In this document: piece by piece, positions 34,019 to 45,111 of the stretch | Numbering within the stretch: the stretch's first letter is position 1 | How the letters are laid out: each line of letters begins with the position of its first letter | Assembly: GCF_000276605.1 (NCBI RefSeq) | Contig: NZ_AKJX01000088.1 | Coordinates: 1 to 58,128 of the forward strand | Direction of reading: 5' to 3' | DNA from: Acidovorax sp. CF316 | GTDB lineage: Bacteria > Pseudomonadota > Gammaproteobacteria > Burkholderiales > Burkholderiaceae_C | Length of the DNA: 58,128 nucleotides | Notes under the pieces: model-generated | What the model saw: only the letters and a program-made list of their open reading frames with translations | The model's database searches: none | What the model was told of the DNA's origin: nothing | Made by a program: the position numbers and the translations under genes

Positions 34019-34049
34019 GAAAAAAGCGGGCCGCAAGGCCCGCTTTTTT
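34019..34049. terminator. Bidirectional rho-independent terminator
   Basis: Left arm 34021-34032 (five A, then GCGGGCC), GCAA tetraloop, right arm 34037-34049 ending in six T. It separates the convergent kbp and persulfide dioxygenase genes. Confidence 0.93.
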
Positions 34050-34064
34050 CATGGTGCATGGTGC

Positions 34065-35177
34065 TCAGCCCTGTCGCCATGGCAGGCCTCTGAAGCGCCA
34101 GCCGCCTTTGCGGCCTCGATGCGCCTGGCCATCGGCATCCCCCTCGAACCCTTCGAGGATGTTGTAGGCCGTGATGCCCAGCTCGGTCGCACGCTTGGCG
34201 GCCGCCACCGAGCGCACGCCGCTGCGGCACAGCAACACCACGCGCCCACCCTCGGGCACAGCCAGGCGGATCTGTGCATCGAAATCGGGGTTCATGGCCA
34301 TGCCGGGCCATTGCTTCCAGGCCACAGGCACGGCACCAGGCACCTGGCCCACCCATTCGCGCTCGGCATCGCTGCGCACGTCCACCAGCACGGCCTGGCC
34401 CTCCTGCACCCACTGCCAGGCCAGCGCGGGCGATACATCGCCGGCATAGCCTTCGGCCCCGCGCGGCGCCTGCAGCGACGCGCCATCGGCGTCCTGGCGC
34501 TGGCCCGAGTGCTGGTTGGCGGGCACGGCCTCGTCCATGCGGCGCGGGCGCGGCAGGTTGAGCGACTCCATCAACGCAACGAACTCGGCCTGGCTGCGTC
34601 CCGCCACGCGGGCGTTGCCGGCCTTCTCGGCGCCGATGCTGCTGTGGCTGCGGCCCTGGTAGTCGTGGCCGGGCCAGACCGTGGTGTCATCGGGCAGCGC
34701 GAACAGCACGCCCGTGATGCTGCGGTACAGCGCCGCGGCGTCGCCCGACTGGAAATCCGTGCGGCCACAGCCGTTGATGAGCAGCGCATCGCCCGTGAAC
34801 ACATGGTTGCGCCAGCGGTAGGACATGCTGCCCGCCGTGTGGCCTGGCGTGTGCAGGGCCTCCAGCGCTTCACCGCCGAAATCCAGGGTGTGGCCGTGCT
34901 CAAGCTGCACGACCGCCGTGCCGATGTCGCAACCCGCCGGCACGGCCATCTGCGCACCCGTGTGCTCGGCCAGGCGTGCGGCACTGGTGATGTGGTCGGC
35001 ATGGGTGTGGGTTTCCACCGTCCAGCGCAGCGTGAGGCCCAAAGACTGCAGCACGGCCAGGTCGCGGTCGAGGTGCTCGTCCACCGGGTCGATGATGACC
35101 GCCTGGCGCGTGGCGGGGTCGTGCAGCACGTAGGTGTAGGTGCTGGAGGCGGGATCGAAGAGCTGCAGGGGGATCAT
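34065..35177 (-). CDS. Persulfide dioxygenase-rhodanese fusion
   Basis: 370 residues. The N-terminal metallo-beta-lactamase fold (1-235) has Thr-His-Thr-His-Ala-Asp-His (56-62), His113, Asp130 and His171. This is the ETHE1 pattern, where His57, His113 and Asp130 hold iron and glutathione persulfide is oxidised to sulfite. The C-terminal rhodanese domain (about 245-345) has active Cys317 in Cys-Arg-Ser-Gly-Val-Arg-Ser and would pass sulfane sulfur between thiosulfate and glutathione. The same fusion is known from Burkholderia (PRF). It serves sulfide detoxification in the cytoplasm. Single gene with its own terminator. Confidence 0.9.
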   Translation of the reverse strand: MIPLQLFDPASSTYTYVLHDPATRQAVIIDPVDEHLDRDLAVLQSLGLTLRWTVETHTHADHITSAARLAEHTGAQMAVPAGCDIGTAVVQLEHGHTLDFGGEALEALHTPGHTAGSMSYRWRNHVFTGDALLINGCGRTDFQSGDAAALYRSITGVLFALPDDTTVWPGHDYQGRSHSSIGAEKAGNARVAGRSQAEFVALMESLNLPRPRRMDEAVPANQHSGQRQDADGASLQAPRGAEGYAGDVSPALAWQWVQEGQAVLVDVRSDAEREWVGQVPGAVPVAWKQWPGMAMNPDFDAQIRLAVPEGGRVVLLCRSGVRSVAAAKRATELGITAYNILEGFEGDADGQAHRGRKGGWRFRGLPWRQG

Positions 35178-35245
35178 GGTGGGCGCGGGAATGGCGTTGT
35201 TGCTGCCATTGTGCCGCGCCCGGTGTCACCCTGCCCCGCCCGCGC

Positions 35246-36172
35246 TCAATCCCAAAGGGGGGCGGGCTCGTCGCGCAGGTGGTTGCGCAGGGCTGCATAG
35301 TCCGGGACGACGGTGGCCACCGTGTCCCAGAAGCGCGGGCTGTGGTCCATCACGCGCAGGTGGGCCAGCTCGTGCGCCACCACGTAGTCGATCACCGCAG
35401 GCCGGTAGTGCAACAGGCGCCAGTTCAGGCGGATGGAGCCATCGGCCTTGGCGCTGCCCCAGCGTGTCTGCGCGCTCGACAGGCGCAGGCTGGTCCAGCG
35501 CACGTCCAGCAGCGGCGCGAAGTGCTCCAGGCGCTCGGTGAAATGGCGCTTGGCATCGCGCATCAGCCAGGCCTGCACGGCATCGCGGATCTGCGCGGGC
35601 CCGGCGCTGTGCGGCAGTCCGATGTGCAGGCGCGAGGCCAGCGGCGCATCCGGATCTTCGGCCGAGGCGATGGCTTTGAGCTGCCCGCCGCGGCCGCTGA
35701 AGCCGTGCGCAGGGTCGAGCACCACGGTGATCGGCCGACCCAGGTAGGGCAGCACGGTGCCGTCGGCCCAGACGATGCGCCCGCCCTCCATGCGCTGCTG
35801 GCGCTCGCGCGCCTCACCGAGCTTGCGCAGGATCCAGTCGGACTTGTCGCGCAGCGCCGCATCGATGGCGCCCAGGGTCACCCAACTGGGGGCGCGCACC
35901 GACAGGCCATCGGGCCCTACGCTGAAACCGATGGTGCGCCGGCGCGCACGCTGCAGCGCATAGGCCACCACTGCCTCGCCCAGCAGCAGTTCGCGTTTGG
36001 CCTCGGGATGGCGGAATTCGGCAGGCGACAGCAGCGAAGGCAGAGGGACCGCTGGCGGTCCCACGGGCCGGGGCGGTGGCGTGGCGGGCACCTTGGCAAC
36101 CGGTGGCGGCGCGGCGCCAGGGGGCGTCGCGTCGAAGAAGTCCAGTGCCATCTGCACGAGCCGCTGCATCAT
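35246..36172 (-). CDS. YgjP-like M48-type metallopeptidase
   Basis: 308 residues from the ATG at 36172. Codons 2 and 8 are alternative ATG starts and none has a clear ribosome binding site. A Pro-rich N-terminus (17-45) precedes a DUF45/YgjP domain with Arg-Trp-Gly-Ser-Ala (238-242), Ile-Arg-Leu-Asn-Trp-Arg-Leu (247-253) and the zinc motif His267-Glu-Leu-Ala-His271 with a third ligand at His277. The family is SprT/WSS1-like. Its natural substrate is not settled. The gene follows plsC by 35 bases in what looks like one operon with gmhB and glyQS. Confidence 0.88.
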   Translation of the reverse strand: MMQRLVQMALDFFDATPPGAAPPPVAKVPATPPPRPVGPPAVPLPSLLSPAEFRHPEAKRELLLGEAVVAYALQRARRRTIGFSVGPDGLSVRAPSWVTLGAIDAALRDKSDWILRKLGEARERQQRMEGGRIVWADGTVLPYLGRPITVVLDPAHGFSGRGGQLKAIASAEDPDAPLASRLHIGLPHSAGPAQIRDAVQAWLMRDAKRHFTERLEHFAPLLDVRWTSLRLSSAQTRWGSAKADGSIRLNWRLLHYRPAVIDYVVAHELAHLRVMDHSPRFWDTVATVVPDYAALRNHLRDEPAPLWD

Positions 36173-36207
36173 GGGGGGCGTCCGATCAATGCGCGGTCAA
36201 TAGGCAG

Positions 36208-36954
36208 TCAATGGACTGCGGGATAGGCCTCGGGGTCGAGGCGACGCATCTCGGCCTCGATCCACGCCTCGACCTCTTGCATCAGCTCTTCCGCTTCGCG
36301 CCCGACGCTGGAGATCGGCTTGCCGATGGACACATCCACCACGCCCGGGCGCTTGACGAAGGCCCGGCGGCCCCACACCTTGGCCGAGGTCACGGCAATG
36401 GGCACCACCGGCGCGCCGGTTTCGATGGCCAGGCGCGTGCCACCGGTCTTGTAGGTGCCCTTCTGTCCGCGCTCGATGCGCGTGCCTTCGGGGAACATGA
36501 TGATCCAGATGCCCTTGGCCAGCAGGTCCTTGCCCTGCTGCACCACCTTGTTGAAGGCCTGGGCGCGCTGGCTGCGGTCGATGTGGATCATGTCCAGCCG
36601 GCCGATGGCCCAGCCGAAGAAGGGCACGTAGAGCAGCTCCTTCTTGAACACGTAGGCCAGCGGGTGCGGCATGATCGTGGGCATCAGAAAGGTCTCGTAG
36701 GTCGACTGGTGCTTGACCAGCAGGATGGCCCCGTCGTGCTCGCCCTGCGGCAGGTTCTCCATGCCCGACACCCGGGCGCGGATGCCCAGCAGCACACGCG
36801 CGCCGCTGATGCACAGCGACAGCCACGCGGCCGCGATGCGGTACAACGGCAGGCCGCGCACGCCGAACAGGGTGCCCAGCATGATGAGCAACGCATAGGG
36901 CATGACGGTGGTCGCCATCCAGAGCAGGTGAATGATGGAACGGATCAGGGCCAT
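36208..36954 (-). CDS. plsC: 1-acyl-sn-glycerol-3-phosphate acyltransferase
   Basis: 248 residues from the ATG at 36954. A GTG six codons upstream is possible. It adds the second acyl chain in phosphatidic acid synthesis at the inner membrane. An N-terminal hydrophobic segment (about 5-35) is followed by the catalytic His82-Gln-Ser-Thr-Tyr-Glu87, a His-X4-Glu form of the usual His-X4-Asp box. The glycerophosphate-binding Phe-Pro-Glu-Gly-Thr-Arg lies at 154-159. It stands between gmhB and the metallopeptidase gene. Confidence 0.93.
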   Translation of the reverse strand: MALIRSIIHLLWMATTVMPYALLIMLGTLFGVRGLPLYRIAAAWLSLCISGARVLLGIRARVSGMENLPQGEHDGAILLVKHQSTYETFLMPTIMPHPLAYVFKKELLYVPFFGWAIGRLDMIHIDRSQRAQAFNKVVQQGKDLLAKGIWIIMFPEGTRIERGQKGTYKTGGTRLAIETGAPVVPIAVTSAKVWGRRAFVKRPGVVDVSIGKPISSVGREAEELMQEVEAWIEAEMRRLDPEAYPAVH

Positions 36955-37021
36955 GGTATGAAGGTCTTGCACTGCCCGCCGCGGCGCAGGCGCGGGGTAG
37001 CCATGAGGGTGTTGCGAAAGG

Positions 37022-37588
37022 TCAGACCGCCATCAGGGGAGCCGTCGGCAACAGTTGCTCGACAAACGCCGCCAGGCTGTCGTGCACCTGTGTGCCCGGG
37101 GGATAGCCCGGCGGCAGTGCCTGTCCCGGCACCAGGCCGGCCGCGCTGCCAGTGCACACCAGGTGCAGCTGCGCGCCCAGCGCAGCACCCGCCTGCAGGT
37201 GCGCCAGGCAGCTGCCCACCACCTGCACGTCGTGGCGCTCCACCCCGTAGCGGTCGCTGATCTGCTCCAGCAGACCCGGACCGGGCTTGCGGCAGGTGCA
37301 TTCCTCCTCGGGCGCATGGGGGCAATAGAACACGGCATCGATGCGCCCGCCCACGGCGGACAGCTGCTTGTGCATCTTGGCGTGGATGGCATTGAGCGCC
37401 ACCACGTCGAACAGCCCGCGCCCCAGGCCCGGCTGGTTGGTGGCCAGCGCCACATGCCAGCCGGCGTGGTTCAGGCGCGCGACGGCCTCGAGCGCGCCGG
37501 GAACGGCCGTCCACTCCTCGGGCGAGGTGATGAAATCCTCACCCAGCGGGTTCAGGGTGCCGTCGCGGTCCAGGATGGCGAGTTTCAT
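37022..37588 (-). CDS. gmhB: D-glycero-beta-D-manno-heptose 1,7-bisphosphate 7-phosphatase
   Basis: 188 residues, HAD-type phosphatase of ADP-heptose synthesis for the LPS inner core. Asp7-Arg-Asp9-Gly-Thr is the catalytic motif. Cys-Pro-His-Ala-Pro then Cys-Thr-Cys-Arg-Lys-Pro is the zinc-binding loop that marks GmhB within the family. It lies between glyS and plsC, a gene order I know from other Burkholderiales. It links to the O-antigen clusters in this window through LPS assembly. Confidence 0.95.
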   Translation of the reverse strand: MKLAILDRDGTLNPLGEDFITSPEEWTAVPGALEAVARLNHAGWHVALATNQPGLGRGLFDVVALNAIHAKMHKQLSAVGGRIDAVFYCPHAPEEECTCRKPGPGLLEQISDRYGVERHDVQVVGSCLAHLQAGAALGAQLHLVCTGSAAGLVPGQALPPGYPPGTQVHDSLAAFVEQLLPTAPLMAV

Positions 37589-37623
37589 GGGAATCCCCTT
37601 GTGACAGCCGCCAGCCTAGCAGG

Positions 37624-39759
37624 TCAGGCCGCCAGACGGGAGAGGTCGGCTACCCGGTTCATCGCGTCGTGCAGGCTCTTGAGCAGGCCCTGGCGGTTCA
37701 GGCGCAGGTCCATCTGCTCGGCGTTCACCATCACATCGTCGAAGAAGGCGTCGACCGGCGCGCGCAGCACGGCCAGCGTCTGCAGCGATGCGGTGTAGTC
37801 ACCCGCGTCGAACTGGGCATTGGCCTCGGGCACGAAGCGCTGCAGCGCGGCATACAGGTCCTGCTCGGCCTTTTCCTGCAGCAGCTCGGGATTGACATGC
37901 GCATCCACCTCGCCGGCCTTCTTGAGGATGTTGGCCACGCGCTTGTTGGCTGCGGCCAGGGCCGGGCTTTCGGGCAGCGCGGCAAAGGCGCGCACGGCGG
38001 CCAGCTGCTTTTCGACCAGGGCCAGACGCTGCGGGCGCAGGGCCAGCACGGCATCGACTTCCTGGGCGCTGTAGCCCTGCTCGCGCAGGCTGCCGGCCAG
38101 GCGGTCGTAGATGAAATCGGCCAGCGCGGCCGAGGCATCGGTGATCTTGTCGCCGAAGGCGGGCACGGCACCGGCCAGCAGCGCGCCCATGTCCAGCGGC
38201 AGGTCCTTCTCGACCAGCATGCGGATCACGCCCAGTGCATGGCGGCGCAGCGCGAACGGGTCGCGGTCGCCCGTGGGCAGGTTGCCGATGCCGAACATGC
38301 CCACCAGCGTCTCGAGCTTGTCAGCCAGCGCCACCACCACGCCGGCGGTGTTGCGCGGCAGGGTGTCGCCGGCAAAGCGGGGCTTGTAGTGGTCCTCGAT
38401 GGCGTCGGCCACTACCTCGCCCAGGCCGTCGTTGAGCGCGTAGTAGCGGCCCATGGTGCCCTGCAGCTCGGGGAACTCGCCGACCATGTCGGTCACCAGA
38501 TCGGTCTTGGCCAGTTGCGCGGCCTGGTCGGCCTGCGCCACCAGCGTGGCGTCGCCCAGCTGTTCGGCAATGGATTGGGCGATGGCGCGCACGCGCTCCA
38601 CGCGCTCACCCTGCGTGCCCAGCTTATTGTGGTAGACCACCTTGGACAGGCCTTCGACGCGCGAGGCCAGTGTCTTCTTGCGGTCCTGGTCGAAGAAGAA
38701 CTTGGCATCGGCCAGGCGCGGGCGCACCACGCGCTCGTTGCCGCCGATCACGAAGCTGGCGTCCGTGGGGCTGATGTTGCTCACCACCAGGAACTGGTGG
38801 GTGAGCTTGCCGGCCGCGTCGAGCAGCGGGAAGTACTTCTGGTTGGCCTTCATCGTGAGGATCAGGCACTCCTGCGGCACGTCGAGGAATTCCTGCTCGA
38901 ACGCGCAGGTCAGCACATTGGGGCGCTCGACCAGGGCCGTCACTTCGTCGAGCAGGGCGTCGTCTTCGATCGGGCGGGCGCCATTGCCCACCTTGGCGGC
39001 TGCGGCGGCCAGTTGGCGCGCGATCTCGGCCTTGCGGCCTTCGAACGAGGCGATCACGGCGCCATCGCCCTGCAGCGTGGCAGCATAGCTGTCGGCGTCC
39101 TTGAACACCACGGGCGACACGGCCGCCTCGAAGCGGTGGCCCTGCGTGCTGTTGCCGGCCGACAGGCCCAGTGCCTTCACCGGCACCACGGTGCTGCCGT
39201 GCAGCGCCACCAGACCGTGCGCGGGGCGCACGAAGTTCACGCTGGTCCAGCCGGGCAGTTCGCAGTCGGACTCGAGCTGGTAGCTCATGACCTTGGGGAT
39301 GGGCAGCTTGGCGAGGGACTCCAGCAGCGCCTTCTGCAGGCCTTCCTGCAACATGGCACCGGGCAGCACGCTGTCATAGAACAGGGCCTCTGCCTTGCCA
39401 TCGGGGGCGCGCTTGAGCGCGGCCACGGCGGCTGCGGGGTCGGACACGTCGGCGCCCAGGGCCTGCAGCTTCTTGAGCAGGGCCGGCGTGGCATTGCCGC
39501 CGGCATCGAGGCCCACGGTCACGGGCATGAGTTTTTGCTGCACGGCCTTGTCGGCGGCCTTGTCGGCCACGGCCGTCAGGTGGGCGGCCAGGCGGCGGGG
39601 CGAGGCGAATGCCGTCACGGTGGAGGCCGGCGTGGCCAGGCCCAGGGCCTTGAGCTGCTCGGCCAGCACGCCGGCAAAGGCGTCGCCCAGCTTCTTGAGC
39701 GCCTTGGGAGGCAGCTCTTCCACGAACAGTTCGACCAGGAGGTTTTGCGTTGTCGTCAT
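37624..39759 (-). CDS. glyS: Glycyl-tRNA synthetase beta subunit
   Basis: 711 residues, typical length. With GlyQ it forms the alpha2-beta2 enzyme that charges tRNA-Gly. The start Leu-Leu-Val-Glu-Leu-Phe-Val-Glu-Glu-Leu-Pro-Pro, a central Ala-Phe-Glu-Gln-Glu-Phe-Leu-Asp-Val-Pro-Gln-Glu-Cys-Leu-Ile, and a C-terminal helical anticodon-binding part are as in the family. It lies 21 bases after glyQ. Confidence 0.98.
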   Translation of the reverse strand: MTTTQNLLVELFVEELPPKALKKLGDAFAGVLAEQLKALGLATPASTVTAFASPRRLAAHLTAVADKAADKAVQQKLMPVTVGLDAGGNATPALLKKLQALGADVSDPAAAVAALKRAPDGKAEALFYDSVLPGAMLQEGLQKALLESLAKLPIPKVMSYQLESDCELPGWTSVNFVRPAHGLVALHGSTVVPVKALGLSAGNSTQGHRFEAAVSPVVFKDADSYAATLQGDGAVIASFEGRKAEIARQLAAAAAKVGNGARPIEDDALLDEVTALVERPNVLTCAFEQEFLDVPQECLILTMKANQKYFPLLDAAGKLTHQFLVVSNISPTDASFVIGGNERVVRPRLADAKFFFDQDRKKTLASRVEGLSKVVYHNKLGTQGERVERVRAIAQSIAEQLGDATLVAQADQAAQLAKTDLVTDMVGEFPELQGTMGRYYALNDGLGEVVADAIEDHYKPRFAGDTLPRNTAGVVVALADKLETLVGMFGIGNLPTGDRDPFALRRHALGVIRMLVEKDLPLDMGALLAGAVPAFGDKITDASAALADFIYDRLAGSLREQGYSAQEVDAVLALRPQRLALVEKQLAAVRAFAALPESPALAAANKRVANILKKAGEVDAHVNPELLQEKAEQDLYAALQRFVPEANAQFDAGDYTASLQTLAVLRAPVDAFFDDVMVNAEQMDLRLNRQGLLKSLHDAMNRVADLSRLAA

Positions 39760-39780
39760 TTGTCAGGGGCTCCGGCGGGT

Positions 39781-40701
39781 TCAGGCGGTCTTCTTGGCCA
39801 TTTGCTCCACCCATTCGCGGGGGGCCATGGGGAAGCCCAGGCGCTCGCGGCTCTCGTAGTAGCTTTGCGCCACGGCGCGCGCCAGGTTGCGGATGCGGCC
39901 GATGTAGGCGGCACGTTCGGTCACGCTGATGGCGCCGCGCGCATCGAGCAGGTTGAAGCTGTGGGCGGCCTTGAGCACCTGCTCGTAGGCCGGCAGGGCC
40001 AGTTGCTGCTCCATCAGGTGCTTGGCCTGCTTTTCATGCGCGTTGAAGGCGGTGAACAGGAAGTCGGCGTCGCTGTGCTCGAAGTTGTAGGTGGATTGCT
40101 CCACCTCGTTTTGCTTGTAGACATCGCCATAGCTCAGCTTGGAGCCATCAGCTCCCTCGGTCCAGGTCAGGTTGTAGACGTTGTCCACGCCCTGCAGGTA
40201 CATGGCCAGGCGCTCCAGGCCGTAGGTGATCTCGCCCGTGGCGGGTTTGCAGTCGATGCCGCCCACCTGCTGGAAGTAGGTGAACTGCGTCACCTCCATG
40301 CCGTTGAGCCAGACCTCCCAGCCCAGGCCCCAGGCGCCCAGGGTGGGGTTCTCCCAGTCGTCTTCGACGAAGCGGATGTCGTTCTTCTTCAGGTCGAAGC
40401 CCAGGGCCTCCAGCGAGCCCAGGTACAGCTCCAGGATGTTGGACGGTGCGGGCTTCAGGACCACCTGGAACTGGTAGTAGTGCTGCAGGCGGTTGGGGTT
40501 CTCGCCGTAGCGGCCGTCCTTGGGGCGGCGGCTGGGCTGCACGTAGGCCGCCTTCCAGGGCTCGGGGCCGATGGCGCGCAGGAAGGTGGCGGTGTGCGAG
40601 GTGCCGGCACCCACTTCCATGTCGTAGGGCTGCAGGAGGGCGCAACCCTGCGCGTCCCAGTAGGACTGCAGCTTCAGGATGATTTGCTGGAATGTCAACA
40701 T
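39781..40701 (-). CDS. glyQ: Glycyl-tRNA synthetase alpha subunit
   Basis: 306 residues from the ATG at 40701. An in-frame extension of 94 codons upstream lacks family likeness. It holds the catalytic site of the class II enzyme: [12 protein letters not shown] at the start, Tyr-Asp-Met-Glu-Val-Gly-Ala-Gly-Thr, and [11 protein letters not shown]. It probably heads an operon reaching to 35246. Confidence 0.98.
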   Translation of the reverse strand: MLTFQQIILKLQSYWDAQGCALLQPYDMEVGAGTSHTATFLRAIGPEPWKAAYVQPSRRPKDGRYGENPNRLQHYYQFQVVLKPAPSNILELYLGSLEALGFDLKKNDIRFVEDDWENPTLGAWGLGWEVWLNGMEVTQFTYFQQVGGIDCKPATGEITYGLERLAMYLQGVDNVYNLTWTEGADGSKLSYGDVYKQNEVEQSTYNFEHSDADFLFTAFNAHEKQAKHLMEQQLALPAYEQVLKAAHSFNLLDARGAISVTERAAYIGRIRNLARAVAQSYYESRERLGFPMAPREWVEQMAKKTA

Positions 40702-41006
40702 GGCGTCTGTGGCGCTGGCGGACCAGGGCCGGGCATTAAGGGGGAATGGAAAAAGGCCGCTGCGCAGAGGCGACCCTTTGCGCACGCAAACCGGTGATTT
40801 TACGGCGCTGCAGCACGCCTTCGCTCGCAGGCCCTCGGCAGGCCGCTCCCGGACACGAAAACACCGCCCCAAGTACAAAGGCCGGGGCCCTTTTGGAGCC
40901 CCGGCCTTTCCAACCGATTGCGCAAGCTGTCTGTCTGCCGGTGCGCACCGGTGACTGCCCGCAAGGGCAGCCGGTCGGCGCACGCGTGGTGCGCCAATTC
41001 AAGAAA
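40702..41006. other. Intergenic region between asparaginase and glyQ
   Basis: 305 bases. It contains the 12-base-pair hairpin at 40877-40909 and a smaller stem around CTGCCC-GCAA-GGGCAG (about 40957-40972) just after the asparaginase stop. The remainder toward glyQ must hold its promoter, but I cannot point to a clear -35/-10. No supported gene. Confidence 0.4.
40877..40909 (-). terminator. Strong hairpin after the asparaginase gene
   Basis: AAAGGCCGGGGC (40877-40888) pairs perfectly with GCCCCGGCCTTT (40898-40909) around a 9-base loop. Only three T follow on the minus strand, so it ends transcription only if helped. The position fits the 3' end of the asparaginase mRNA. Confidence 0.6.
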
Positions 41007-43137
<2,131 letters not shown>

Positions 43138-43169
43138 AAAAACCCGCCCATCCCTCGCAGGATGGCGGG
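43138..43169 (-). terminator. Terminator of fabAB
   Basis: CCCGCCCATCC (43143-43153) pairs with GGATGGCGGG (43160-43169) with one bulged C, then a T run on the minus strand. It lies between the convergent fabB and LysR genes. Confidence 0.75.
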
Positions 43170-43190
43170 CTGCGCTGAAAACCGCGCGGG

Positions 43191-44405
43191 TCAGTTATCC
43201 CAGCGGCGCAGGACCAGGCTGGCGTTGGTGCCGCCGAAGCCAAAACTGTTGGACAGCGCCGTGCGGATCGGCGCGTCGCGCGTTTCGCGCACCAGGGGCA
43301 TGCCCTCGGCAGCGGGCTCCAGGTTCTCGATGTTGGCCGAGCCGGCGATGAAGCCCTGGCGCAGCATCAGCAGGCAGTAGATGGCCTCCTGCACGCCGGT
43401 GGCACCCAGCGAGTGGCCGGTGAGCGACTTGGTGGACGAGAACGGGGGGATGGCATCTCCGAAGACTTCGCGGATCGCGCGCAGCTCGGGAACGTCGCCC
43501 ACGGGCGTGGAGGTGCCGTGGGTGTTGATGTAGTCGATGGGGCCGTCCACGGTGGCAATCGCCTGGCGCATGCAGGCAATGGCGCCGTCGCCCGAGGGGG
43601 CGACCATGTCGGCACCGTCCGAGGTGGCGCCGAAACCGACGACTTCGCCCAGGATGGAGGCACCGCGCGCCTGCGCGTGCTCCAGGCTTTCGAGCACCAC
43701 GGCACCGCCGCCGCCCGACAGCACGAAGCCGTCGCGATTCGCGTCATAGGCACGCGAGGCCCTCTCGGGCGTGGCGTTGTAGGCGCTGGACATGGCGCCC
43801 ATGGCGTCGAACAGCAGGCCCATGCCCCAGCTGACTTCTTCGCCGCCGCCGGCGAACATCACGTCCTGCATGCCCCAGGCGATCTGCTGGGCGGCCGCGC
43901 CGATGCAGTGGGCCGAGGTGCTGCAGGCCGAGGTGATGGAGTAATTGATGCCCTTGATGCCGAAGTTGGTCGACAGGCAGGCGGACACGGTGGAACTCAT
44001 GCAGCGCGTGACCTGGTAGGGCCCCACGCGGCGGATGCCCTTGCTGCGCAGGATGTCGGCCGCCTCGATCTGGTTGGCGGGCGAGCCGCCGCCCGAGCCC
44101 ATGATGAGGCCGGTGCGCGGGTGCGAGACCTGCTCGGGCGTGAGGCCCGATTCGGCGATGGCATTGGCCAGCGAGATGTGCGCATAGGCCGCTGCATCGC
44201 CCATGAAGCGCAGCTGCTTGCGGTCGATCAGCTCTTCGAGGTTGATCTGCGGCACACCCGCCACCTGGCTGCGCATGCCCAGCTCGGTGAACTGGGGCAT
44301 GGCGCGGATGCCGGGCCGGCTTTCGCGCAGCGATTCGGTGACGCTGGCACTGTCATTGCCAATGCACGAGACGATGCCCGTGCCCGTGATGACCACGCGT
44401 TTCAT
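43191..44405 (-). CDS. fabB: 3-oxoacyl-ACP synthase I
   Basis: 404 residues. The condensing enzyme extends acyl-ACP and, with FabA, makes unsaturated fatty acids. The Cys-His-His triad is Cys161 in Ser-Ala-Cys-Ser-Thr-Ser, His296 in Asn-Thr-His-Gly-Thr-Ser-Thr-Pro and His331 in Leu-Thr-Gly-His-Ser-Leu-Gly. The start overlaps the fabA stop (ATGA), so both are made in fixed ratio. Confidence 0.97.
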   Translation of the reverse strand: MKRVVITGTGIVSCIGNDSASVTESLRESRPGIRAMPQFTELGMRSQVAGVPQINLEELIDRKQLRFMGDAAAYAHISLANAIAESGLTPEQVSHPRTGLIMGSGGGSPANQIEAADILRSKGIRRVGPYQVTRCMSSTVSACLSTNFGIKGINYSITSACSTSAHCIGAAAQQIAWGMQDVMFAGGGEEVSWGMGLLFDAMGAMSSAYNATPERASRAYDANRDGFVLSGGGGAVVLESLEHAQARGASILGEVVGFGATSDGADMVAPSGDGAIACMRQAIATVDGPIDYINTHGTSTPVGDVPELRAIREVFGDAIPPFSSTKSLTGHSLGATGVQEAIYCLLMLRQGFIAGSANIENLEPAAEGMPLVRETRDAPIRTALSNSFGFGGTNASLVLRRWDN

Positions 44406-44932
44406 GCTGCCTCCCCTGGGGCTGCACCGGCTTCCTCGCGCTTGAACAGTCCCACGCGCAGGTCGCTGGCGACGTAGATTTCCTTGCCGTCGGCGTACAG
44501 GCGCGCATCGCCGATGGCCATGACCAGTTTGCGCTTGATCACGCGCTTGATGTCGATCTCATAGGTGACCAGCTTCACGTCCGGGCCCACTTCGCCCGTG
44601 AACTTGACTTCGCCCGCGCCCAGGGCGCGGCCCTTGCCGGGCAGGCGCAGCCAGGTCAGGTAAAAGCCGATCAGCTGCCACATGGCGTCCAGGCCCAGGC
44701 AGCCGGGCATGACCGGGTCGCCCTGGAAGTGGCAGGCAAAGAACCAAAGGTCGGGACGCACATCCAGCTCGGCGCGGATCCTTCCCAGCCCGTGCTCGCC
44801 GCCATCGCTGTCGATGTGCGTGATGCGGTCGAACATCAGCATGGGCGGCAGCGGCAAACGCCCGCTGTCGGCGTCGAACAGCCGTCCCTCGCCCGAGGCG
44901 ATCAGTTGTTCGTAGGAAAAGGAATCAGCCAT
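44402..44932 (-). CDS. fabA: 3-hydroxydecanoyl-ACP dehydratase/isomerase
   Basis: 176 residues from the ATG at 44932. It dehydrates and isomerises C10 intermediates, the branch point for unsaturated fatty acids. The hot-dog fold has catalytic His68 in [13 protein letters not shown] and Asp82 in Gly-Leu-Asp-Ala-Met-Trp-Gln. The frame extends a few codons upstream, but the family start Met-Ala-Asp fits here. Confidence 0.97.
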   Translation of the reverse strand: MADSFSYEQLIASGEGRLFDADSGRLPLPPMLMFDRITHIDSDGGEHGLGRIRAELDVRPDLWFFACHFQGDPVMPGCLGLDAMWQLIGFYLTWLRLPGKGRALGAGEVKFTGEVGPDVKLVTYEIDIKRVIKRKLVMAIGDARLYADGKEIYVASDLRVGLFKREEAGAAPGEAA

Positions 44933-44992
44933 TTTCAGTCGTGCTCCAGAACAGCGGCCACACCGCTTCAAATCATCGTTGTATGCAAAACA

Positions 44993-45041
44993 AGCCCCCG
45001 CTTGCGGGCTCTATTATCAAGGCACGGGGCAACCCTGCCAG
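44993..45041 (-). promoter_or_regulatory. Candidate fabA promoter with hairpin at the transcript start
   Basis: On the minus strand CTGGCA (45036-45041), a 17-base spacer and GATAAT (45013-45018) form a plausible sigma-70 promoter. The first bases of the transcript would fold into a small hairpin (AGCCC/GGGCT, 44993-45010) followed by TTGTTTT. The same hairpin could instead serve as the lnt terminator. Confidence 0.45.
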
Positions 45042-45111
45042 CGATTGGCCTGCCAGGGCGCTCGGGCACCCGGCCAGGGCTGAGCTGGATCAAGCCCCGG
45101 GCCCCTGGAAA

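Noticed and set aside
37669..40797. Plus-strand open frame of 1042 codons
   Set aside because: It lies exactly antisense to glyS and glyQ, has Gly/His/Gln-rich composition typical of the mirror of high-GC genes, and shows no domain.
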